Shown: piece by piece, positions 1 through 4,893 of the stretch
How positions within the stretch are numbered: position 1 is the stretch's first letter
Layout of the letters: every line of letters begins with the position of its first letter
Assembly: GCA_030597505.1 (NCBI GenBank)
Contig: JAUVRS010000202.1
Location: 1-5,274 of the forward strand
DNA length: 5,274 nt
From: Desulfobacteraceae bacterium
Lineage (GTDB): Bacteria > Desulfobacterota > DSM-4660 > Desulfatiglandales > Desulfatiglandaceae
Reading direction: 5' to 3'
The notes under the pieces: generated by a model
The model's database searches: none
What the model was told of the DNA's origin: nothing
What the model saw: the letters and a program-made list of their open reading frames with translations, nothing else
Position numbers and translations under genes: made by a program

Positions 1-3
1 ACT

Positions 4-40
4 CTAACTAACAAGCTAACTAACCAAGCTAATTAACAAG
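4..40. repeat. Three imperfect tandem copies of a 12-13 nt unit
   Basis: The unit ctaactaacaag occurs at 4-15, again with one extra c at 16-28, and with one c-to-t change at 29-40. It is A/C/T-rich and unlike the coding sequence that follows. The array ends 27 nt before the Shine-Dalgarno sequence of the response regulator, so it lies in that gene's leader or promoter region. It may continue beyond the left edge, so the true copy number is unknown. The copies are seen directly; no role is shown. Confidence 0.75.
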
Positions 41-67
41 GGGCCGGGCATGTGAATTGCCGGCAAG

Positions 68-75
68 AAAGGAGG
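68..75 (+). promoter_or_regulatory. Ribosome binding site fixing the response regulator start
   Basis: AAAGGAGG ends 9 nt before the ATG at 85. This favours that ATG over the in-frame GTG at 52, which has no comparable motif in front of it and would add eleven residues unlike a receiver-domain N-terminus. Confidence 0.8.
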
Positions 76-84
76 CGGGGAGCG

Positions 85-591
85 ATGAGTTCTGAAAGTC
101 ACTTGAAAGACAAAGTTATCCTGGTGGTGGATGACGAACCCGATGTCCTTGAGACGGTGGAGGAGGAGTTGGACATGTGTCTCCTGCACAAGGCAACCGA
201 TTATGACACCGCTCTCCAGTACCTTTTGAGCTATACCTATGATGTCGTGATCCTGGATATTATGGGGGTAAACGGGTTTGAGCTCCTAAAGACTGCCGTA
301 TCCCGGGGATTTCCAACAGTCATGCTCACGGCTCACGCGCTTTCACCGGAGTCGCTCAAAAAGTCCATAAAACTGGGTGCTGTCTCCTTCCTGCCAAAAG
401 AGAAGATCTTGGAATTGGGATCATTTCTTGAAGATGTGGTTCTGGGCGAGGGCAAACCGGTGTGGGCGAAACTGTTTGGCAAACTTGAAGGATATTTCGA
501 AAAAAGATTCGGCCCGGATTGGAAGGAAAAAGACAAGTTTTTCAAGGAATTTGAAGAACAGCTAAAACAAGAGCTGGACAATGAGTCCTGA
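85..591 (+). CDS. Response regulator receiver protein with charged C-terminal extension, no DNA-binding domain
   Basis: A 168-residue protein with one CheY-like receiver domain (Response_reg family) over about residues 9-122. The family signature residues are present: the acidic metal-binding pair D16-D17 after a hydrophobic strand, phospho-acceptor D58 in the VVILDIMG segment, switch threonine T82 and the conserved K105 preceded by P104. It should accept phosphate from a histidine kinase and act in the cytoplasm. In place of an output domain, residues about 126-168 form a short Lys/Glu- and aromatic-rich segment (W127, F131, Y137, F142, W146, F152, F153, F156) that looks helical and may bind a partner. 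No membrane segment or signal peptide is visible. The start at 85 is set by a strong ribosome binding site; a GTG at 52 is the alternative. No kinase gene is in view, so the partner is unknown. A terminator candidate follows, so it probably ends its own transcript. Confidence 0.9.
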   Translation: MSSESHLKDKVILVVDDEPDVLETVEEELDMCLLHKATDYDTALQYLLSYTYDVVILDIMGVNGFELLKTAVSRGFPTVMLTAHALSPESLKKSIKLGAVSFLPKEKILELGSFLEDVVLGEGKPVWAKLFGKLEGYFEKRFGPDWKEKDKFFKEFEEQLKQELDNES

Positions 592-617
592 TCCATAAGG
601 TCGTGTCTTGTTGGTCT

Positions 618-660
618 CTCTGCCGCAATATTTTTCCGGCAGAGTGTCTTTGCCTTTTTG
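618..660 (+). terminator. Probable rho-independent terminator after the response regulator
   Basis: CTCTGCCG (618-625) pairs perfectly with CGGCAGAG (637-644) across an 11-nt loop that itself carries a T-run. The 3' arm is followed by a T-rich tract ending in TTTTT (655-659). It lies 27 nt past the stop codon at 589-591. The stem is GC-rich and 8 bp long. The tail is interrupted by g and c, so termination may be incomplete. Confidence 0.65.
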
Positions 661-860
661 AGTGGGGTCGCCTTGCTGCAGAGCCATTTGCAGAAGCCAA
701 CCGATGAAGTCCTGACAGAGCCCGGAGCAGCGGGAAAGACAAGTCGCCCGGGCGAACACGCCTTTCTATGGGCTCCCACATTTCCGTTTTTTTCCGTACA
801 CACAAGGCTTACACCCAAATCGTTTGTTTGTTAATGCCCTAAAGAACAGAAAAACCCCCT
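661..860. other. Intergenic stretch without a recognisable gene
   Basis: I see no convincing coding sequence here on either strand; the open frames lack ribosome binding sites and recognisable motifs. It contains one perfect 12-bp palindrome, TCGCCCGGGCGA, at 744-755, about as many as chance predicts in a window of this size. The codons at 821-835 (Arg-Leu-Phe-Val-Asn) loosely resemble a conserved stretch near the AOR C-terminus, so the decayed AOR gene may begin somewhat upstream of 861, but this is weak. Any promoter for the downstream genes should lie here or in the remnant; no clear -35/-10 pair stands out. Confidence 0.5.
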
Positions 861-1027
861 GTTCCGGAGAGATTTTTTAAAAAGCCCCGGTCGATGGGCC
901 ATGCGGGGGTCGAACCACAACGCTTGATCAATTTTTGGTTGAATACTATTTTGTGCGCGGTTGGGATGAAGATGGAAACCCAACAAAACAAAAACTGAGA
1001 GAGCTTGATATTGATGGAGATCCATAA
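861..1027 (+). pseudogene. Frameshifted C-terminal remnant of an aldehyde:ferredoxin oxidoreductase (AOR family)
   Basis: The frame at 881-1027 has no start codon and is preceded by a stop at 878-880. It encodes 48 residues ending in EYYFVRGWDEDGNPTKQKL and a short acidic tail. This matches the AOR C-terminal pattern as I know it (D-EYY--RGWDE-G-PT--KL-EL). Just upstream, in another frame (861-887), the codons give VPERFFKKP, which resembles the family segment that precedes the tail (PERFF-EP). Losing one base near 885-889 would join the two pieces. AOR enzymes are roughly 600 residues long and bind a tungsten- or molybdenum-pterin and a 4Fe-4S cluster, converting aldehydes to acids. Almost all of the gene is missing, because the response regulator and its terminator occupy the space. 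The remnant's TAA (1025-1027) overlaps the ATG of the DapA-like gene, as in a former operon. A sequencing error could explain the frameshift but not the missing bulk. Confidence 0.65.
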
Positions 1028-1965
1028 TGTTTAAACCCGAAGGTGTCTATGTGGCGATGCTCACCTCCTTTTCTGAAGATGGATCAATCAACGAAGAAGA
1101 AATGAGGCGAATTGTCGATTTTCTTATCGAATCCGGTATTCACGGCCTGTTCCCCGTAAGCACTGTTGGGGAATATATCCATATGAACGAAGAGGAAAAA
1201 GTGAGGCTTATGGAGGTCGTCGTCGATCAGAGTGATGGAAGGGTTCATGTTACTCCCGGTGTTGGAAGCACGAGACCGGACGAGGCAATCAGGCTGGCCA
1301 GAAAAGCGGAAGAATTGGGGTGTGACGGAGTGGTTGTTGCGCCGCCCTATTTCTACCCCCTTTCCCAAGAAATGATTGAAAAGTACTTTGAGACCATCAG
1401 TGACGCGGTCAACATACCCATTATTCTCTATAATATCCCTCTTTTTACGCAACCTCTGGGTTATGACTTGGTAGAGAGGCTGTCGCAACGGAAAAACATC
1501 GTGGCCATGAAGGACAGCAGCGGGAGCATGGTTGAGTTTCTCCATTTTATGGACAAGATTAGACTCGTTGGTGAGGATATCTCTTTTTTGACGGGAAGAG
1601 AAGAAACCCTCTTCCCCTGTCTCATGATGGGCGGGAGAGGTTGTATGACCGCCACTTCGGGTATCTTGCCGGAGATCATGGTCGGGATATATGACGCCTG
1701 GAAAAATGGAAACTATGACAGGGCAAGAGATCTTCAGTTTTCCGTTCTTCTTGCCATCCGGGCCATGTTCGCGTTACCCTTCCCCTTGGGGTTCAAGGCA
1801 GCGTTGGAAACGAGGGGCTTCCGGATGGGGCCCCCAAAACAACCCCTTCCGGATTCGGAAATGTCCAAGTTTCGAACCGTAAAATCCAGAATCAAAAAAA
1901 TCATGAACCCGCTTTTGAAAGAATTTAAGGAAGGGCCCGGCGGTGTTCATCACAAAAGGAGGTAG
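1027..1965 (+). CDS. DapA-family (DHDPS/NAL) Schiff-base aldolase or lyase, substrate unknown
   Basis: A 312-residue TIM-barrel protein of the dihydrodipicolinate synthase/N-acetylneuraminate lyase family, a little longer than E. coli DapA. Family motifs are in order: STVGE at 45-49 (substrate carboxylate loop), PPYFYP at 106-111, YNIP with catalytic Tyr135, and MKDSSG with Schiff-base Lys162. The enzyme should form an imine with pyruvate or another 2-oxo acid and catalyse aldol cleavage, condensation or dehydration in the cytoplasm. Two residues argue against true DapA: the position of E. coli Arg138, which binds aspartate semialdehyde, is Phe140, and the second Thr of the GTTGE loop is Val47. 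The last ~25 residues are basic and may be a family-specific tail. The start has GGAGA at 1016-1020, six nt upstream, inside the AOR remnant. The gene is separated by 3 nt from the LarA-like gene and is presumably co-transcribed with it. A 2-keto-3-deoxy acid aldolase or dehydratase role fits the neighbours but is inference. Confidence 0.9.
   Translation: MFKPEGVYVAMLTSFSEDGSINEEEMRRIVDFLIESGIHGLFPVSTVGEYIHMNEEEKVRLMEVVVDQSDGRVHVTPGVGSTRPDEAIRLARKAEELGCDGVVVAPPYFYPLSQEMIEKYFETISDAVNIPIILYNIPLFTQPLGYDLVERLSQRKNIVAMKDSSGSMVEFLHFMDKIRLVGEDISFLTGREETLFPCLMMGGRGCMTATSGILPEIMVGIYDAWKNGNYDRARDLQFSVLLAIRAMFALPFPLGFKAALETRGFRMGPPKQPLPDSEMSKFRTVKSRIKKIMNPLLKEFKEGPGGVHHKRR
1954..1962 (+). promoter_or_regulatory. 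Ribosome binding site supporting a GTG start for the LarA-like gene
   Basis: AAAAGGAGG sits in the last codons of the DapA-like gene and ends 6 nt before GTG at 1969. This strong motif supports the GTG start, since the next in-frame ATG lies further into the protein and lacks such a site. The position implies translation coupled to the upstream gene. Confidence 0.8.
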
Positions 1966-1968
1966 CCT

Positions 1969-3225
1969 GTGTCTTATCCAAAAATGATGCGAATCAGTCA
2001 GCATTTCGATGCGCCAAAGCTTTATGATGTGGCAGACGCTGTTTGCGAGGAAATGGCCAAATTCCCTTTGTCCAACCGGATCAAAAAAGGGGATTCCGTG
2101 GCCATCACCGTGGGAAGTCGCGGCATTGCCAATATGGCGCTGATCGTCAAAACCCTGGTTGATGAATTCAAAGCCCATGGTGCCAAACCTTTTGTGGTGC
2201 CTGCCATGGGAAGCCATGGCGGGGGCACTGCCGAGGGACAACGGGCCATTGTTGAAAGATATGGGGTGACCGAAGACTATATCGGGGCCCCCATACGGGC
2301 CACCATGGAGGTTGTTCAGGTAGGCAGGATTGAAGACGGGGTTCCTGTCTATTTTGACAAATTCGCCTATGAGGCGGACCATGTGGCGGTTGTAGCTCGT
2401 GTCAAACCCCATACCGATTTTTCTGGAGACATTGAAAGCGGTCTTTATAAGATGATGCTTATCGGGCTTGGAAAACATCGGGGTGCCAGGCTTTACCACC
2501 AGGCCTTTGCTCATTACAGTTTTGACACGATCATTCGTTCGGTGGGTCAGGCTGTAACGGAAAAATGCGGGATTTTGCTCGGGCTTGCGATTCTTGAAAA
2601 CCCGAACGATGAAACCGCACTTGTTCAGGCCGTGGCGCCGGAGGAGTTTTTGGAGCGTGAGAAGGAACTGCTCGTCCTTGCCAAAAGATGGATCCCCCGG
2701 CTCCCGTTTCCCCAGATTGATCTGCTTATCATTGACCAGATGGGAAAAGACATCAGCGGAACCGGCATGGATACAAACGTGATCGGGCGAAAGGACTATA
2801 TGTATCCCTGCAAAGAAGAGGTGTTTCCAAAGGTTACCCGTATCTACGTGCGTGATCTGACAGAGGAAACGCACGGCAATGCAACGGGCATTGGTATTGC
2901 CGATTACACCCACACCCGGCTGGTAGAAAAGGCCGACTTCCATATCACATATATAAACTGTCTGACAGGAGATAACCCGAAAGCTGCTGCCATACCGCTT
3001 CACTATGATACGGACAAAAAGGTCCTGGATGTTGCCCTTGAAACCATCGGATACGTTCGGCCGGAGGAGGCCCGGGTTATTCGCATTAAAAACACCCTTG
3101 CTCTCAAAGAGATCATAGTTTCGGAGGTCTATAAGCCAGAAATGAAAGATCGCGATGATCTCCAAACCATTGAACCACCACAGGAATTTGAGTTCGATAA
3201 GAACAATGATTTTTTGCCGTTTTAA
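1969..3225 (+). CDS. LarA-like protein (DUF2088 / nickel-dependent 2-hydroxyacid racemase superfamily)
   Basis: A 418-residue cytoplasmic protein, near the length of Lactiplantibacillus plantarum lactate racemase LarA (424). Likely active-site residues match LarA as I recall it: R51 (LarA Arg75), H83 in GSHGGG (His108), H148 in KPHTDF (His174), K161 in SGLYK (Lys184, which carries the nickel-pincer cofactor) and H177 in LYHQ (nickel ligand His200). The R-to-H gap is 32 versus 33, and the K-to-H gap is 16 in both; H148 sits three residues further from the Lys than in LarA. LarA homologues racemise or epimerise C2 of 2-hydroxyacids using a pyridinium-nickel cofactor made by LarB, LarC and LarE, none of which is in view. 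The C-terminal half has its own Gly-rich motif, DISGTGMDTN (261-270), so this is a divergent subgroup. The position among acid-sugar genes suggests an aldonate-type substrate (inference). It could also have lost nickel chemistry and do something else. Confidence 0.8.
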   Translation: MSYPKMMRISQHFDAPKLYDVADAVCEEMAKFPLSNRIKKGDSVAITVGSRGIANMALIVKTLVDEFKAHGAKPFVVPAMGSHGGGTAEGQRAIVERYGVTEDYIGAPIRATMEVVQVGRIEDGVPVYFDKFAYEADHVAVVARVKPHTDFSGDIESGLYKMMLIGLGKHRGARLYHQAFAHYSFDTIIRSVGQAVTEKCGILLGLAILENPNDETALVQAVAPEEFLEREKELLVLAKRWIPRLPFPQIDLLIIDQMGKDISGTGMDTNVIGRKDYMYPCKEEVFPKVTRIYVRDLTEETHGNATGIGIADYTHTRLVEKADFHITYINCLTGDNPKAAAIPLHYDTDKKVLDVALETIGYVRPEEARVIRIKNTLALKEIIVSEVYKPEMKDRDDLQTIEPPQEFEFDKNNDFLPF

Positions 3226-3232
3226 ACCGACG

Positions 3233-3268
3233 GATCCCTGTTTGGGGAGATCAAAAGGCCGTTTTGAT
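3233..3268. repeat. Two small overlapping inverted repeats just after the LarA-like stop codon
   Basis: GATCCC (3233-3238) can pair with GGG-A-GATC (3245-3252) with a one-base bulge. ATCAAAA (3250-3256) pairs perfectly with TTTTGAT (3262-3268) over a 5-nt loop. The two structures share bases 3250-3252 and so exclude each other. Neither is followed by a T-run, so they are poor terminators. They could be mRNA 3'-end structure or an operator-like site; both are short enough to arise by chance. Confidence 0.35.
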
Positions 3269-3445
3269 TCGAAAAGGGCTTTGCCTGACAGGATTGACCC
3301 GGTGTATTGGAGTATTGCAAAAACCATAAAACGAAGTGAGTTTTCGGGAACTGGGCTTGTCTATTACCACCACAGATGCTCAGGTAGCTCTTTCAACACC
3401 CCATCACTCCAGTACTCCTTGAACCATTAAATTGCAGTAGACTAA

Positions 3446-3460
3446 ATCCCCTCCGGGGAT
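3446..3460. repeat. Short perfect hairpin ATCCCC-tcc-GGGGAT upstream of the kinase gene
   Basis: A 6-bp stem with a 3-nt loop, not followed by a T-run, so it is not a terminator. It lies 86 nt before the preferred kinase start (3547) and 17 nt before the alternative ATG at 3478. A role in translation control is possible but unsupported. Confidence 0.35.
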
Positions 3461-3546
3461 AACCTGGCGCGGTAAAGATGGTAGGAAAGTCTCCGAGCGG
3501 ACCTTCGTGGACACCACACAGGTTACGGACAACTCGAGCATTTCCC

Positions 3547-4893
3547 ATGTTAGATATTGCCATTGTGGCGGACGATTTGACAGGCGCTGCTGACACGGGA
3601 GTCCAGTTCTGCCCCTGGTTTAAGGGCACTGTTTTGCTCTCGCACGCCAATTTCTTACCCGGGTCTGTGGAATCTCTCGGGTTTCCTGTACAGGCGCTTG
3701 CCCTCCATTCCAACACTCGCGCCAAAAAAACAGGGCCGGCGCAAGAACGTCTGATCCATATTGCCCGCCGGCTTGCCCGGTTTCGACCGGCCTACACCTA
3801 CAAAAAGGTCGACTCCTGTTTGAGAGGCAATCTGGGGGCTGAGGTGGAAGCGCTCATGGATAACATGGGTTACGATTTGAGCTTTATTGCGCCAGCATTT
3901 CCCGAAATGGGTCGTACAACCCTTCACGATATGCACCTCATTAATGGGATCCCGGTCGGCGAGACAGAGGTTTCCAGAGACCCCGTCACCCCGGTGACGG
4001 AATCCCGGCTGTCCCGTATAGTGAAGACCCACACATGTTTTAAGGTGGCCCATGTGGATGTCGGGTTTATGGAGGGCGCCGGGGAAAGAACCGGCGAAAG
4101 ACTCGGTATCGAGATCGAACGTCAAATCGGTTTGGGGGTAAGACATCTGGCCTTTGACGCAACATGCCGGGCCCATCTGGACAAGATTGTTTCCCAGACC
4201 CTTTGCATTCCAAAGAAAATATTGCTTGTGGGGTCAGCCGGCCTTGCCGGGAGCCTTGCCGGGCATTTCCCCAAAAAACCGTTTCCTGATGACAGTGCCC
4301 CCGGGGGGGACCAGAAAGGAAACTATTTACCCCGGGAAGGAAATTATTTGATGGTTTGCGGGACCGCTTCTGAACGTACTGGGCTCCAGGTTTCGGCCTT
4401 AATAAAGGCCTATGCCTATGAGAAAGTGGCCCTTTCACCCAGCCTCCTGGGAGACCCGGCCCGGCAGGCTGACCTTGTCTCGGAGGCTGGTTTGACAGGC
4501 GTGGTTTTGGACAAAAACAATCTGATTATCACAATTGACGCCTCTCATAAAGACAGGGCAGAAGCCCATAAGACTCGGGACTTTCTATCACCTGAAGCAG
4601 TTGCCAGGGGGATGGGGGTTTTTGTTTCCAGAGTTTTGGAAAGGACGCGGCCGGCAACCCTTTTTCTCACAGGAGGGGACACGGCCAACGCAGTGCTCGA
4701 AAGCCTGGGGGCCAAAGGGGTTCGGTTGTTTGGCGAAATTGTCACCGGTATGGTGTCGGGTGCTATCCTGGGCGGCCCCATGAACAATCTTGCGGTTGTC
4801 ACCAAGGCGGGGGCCTTTGGCGGAGAAGATGCCTTGGTGTCTTTTCATGAATATTTGAGAGATAAGAGAGAAGGAGTCCAAAATGGCAACTGA
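3547..4893 (+). CDS. Four-carbon acid sugar kinase (DUF1537 family; D-threonate/erythronate kinase-like)
   Basis: A 448-residue, full-length DUF1537 kinase. The N-terminal substrate-binding domain has ADDLTGAADTG (8-18), KKVDSCLRGNLGAE (86-99) and APAFPEMGR (115-123). The C-terminal nucleotide-binding domain has GSAGLAG (229-235), CGTASERT (271-278), TGGDTA (375-380) and TKAGAFGG (419-426). Characterised members phosphorylate D-threonate, L-threonate or D-erythronate at O4 with ATP in the cytoplasm. The product goes to PdxA2, encoded directly downstream and overlapping by 11 nt, which strongly supports this role. Threonate versus erythronate specificity cannot be read from the sequence. I chose ATG 3547 because MLDIAIVADDLTG is the usual family N-terminus. 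An in-frame ATG at 3478 would add 23 residues with no family match, and neither start has a good Shine-Dalgarno (only CGAG at 3535-3538 before 3547). The gene follows a 321-nt gap, unlike its tightly spaced neighbours. Confidence 0.9.
   Translation: MLDIAIVADDLTGAADTGVQFCPWFKGTVLLSHANFLPGSVESLGFPVQALALHSNTRAKKTGPAQERLIHIARRLARFRPAYTYKKVDSCLRGNLGAEVEALMDNMGYDLSFIAPAFPEMGRTTLHDMHLINGIPVGETEVSRDPVTPVTESRLSRIVKTHTCFKVAHVDVGFMEGAGERTGERLGIEIERQIGLGVRHLAFDATCRAHLDKIVSQTLCIPKKILLVGSAGLAGSLAGHFPKKPFPDDSAPGGDQKGNYLPREGNYLMVCGTASERTGLQVSALIKAYAYEKVALSPSLLGDPARQADLVSEAGLTGVVLDKNNLIITIDASHKDRAEAHKTRDFLSPEAVARGMGVFVSRVLERTRPATLFLTGGDTANAVLESLGAKGVRLFGEIVTGMVSGAILGGPMNNLAVVTKAGAFGGEDALVSFHEYLRDKREGVQNGN
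4869..4876 (+). promoter_or_regulatory. Ribosome binding site of the PdxA-family gene
   Basis: AGAAGGAG ends 6 nt before ATG 4883 and lies within the last codons of the kinase gene. With the 11-nt overlap, this indicates that the dehydrogenase is translationally coupled to the kinase. Confidence 0.8.

Larger units (their letters stand above)
3226..3546. other. 321-nt spacer between the LarA-like and kinase genes
   Basis: This is the only long gap inside an otherwise tightly packed gene set. It holds several small inverted repeats, listed separately, and a frame open from 3441 to 3593 without a start codon. An imperfect inverted pair, 3301-3314 against 3405-3418 (11 of 14 positions match), encloses about 90 nt. 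I see no clear sigma-70 or sigma-54 promoter and no terminator with a U-tract. Whether the kinase and dehydrogenase are co-transcribed with the upstream genes or start from a promoter here cannot be decided from the sequence. Confidence 0.5.

Noticed and set aside
52..84. Earlier GTG start for the response regulator
   Set aside because: It would translate through the strong Shine-Dalgarno at 68-75 and add an Arg-rich leader not expected for a receiver domain.
744..755. Perfect 12-bp palindrome TCGCCCGGGCGA as an operator
   Set aside because: About one such palindrome is expected by chance in a window of this size, and it is far from any gene start with no second copy.
890..925. A tRNA T-arm-like string (ggttcgacc on the reverse strand)
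   Set aside because: The flanking bases do not form a 5-bp T-stem, no acceptor, D- or anticodon arm fits around it, and the same bases are explained by the AOR-remnant frame on the + strand.
924..953. TTGATC and TATTTT with an 18-nt spacer as a sigma-70 promoter for the DapA-like gene
   Set aside because: Both boxes are weak matches and lie in the AOR-remnant coding frame, so the resemblance is likely accidental.
1774..3327. Long open frame on the reverse strand (517 codons)
   Set aside because: It is antisense to two clearly coding genes, its product has no recognisable motifs, and it arises from the codon pattern of the + strand genes.
3478..3546. 23-residue N-terminal extension of the kinase from ATG 3478
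   Set aside because: The extension has no family match, there is no good ribosome binding site before it, and the canonical ADDxTG motif comes at its usual place when ATG 3547 is used.
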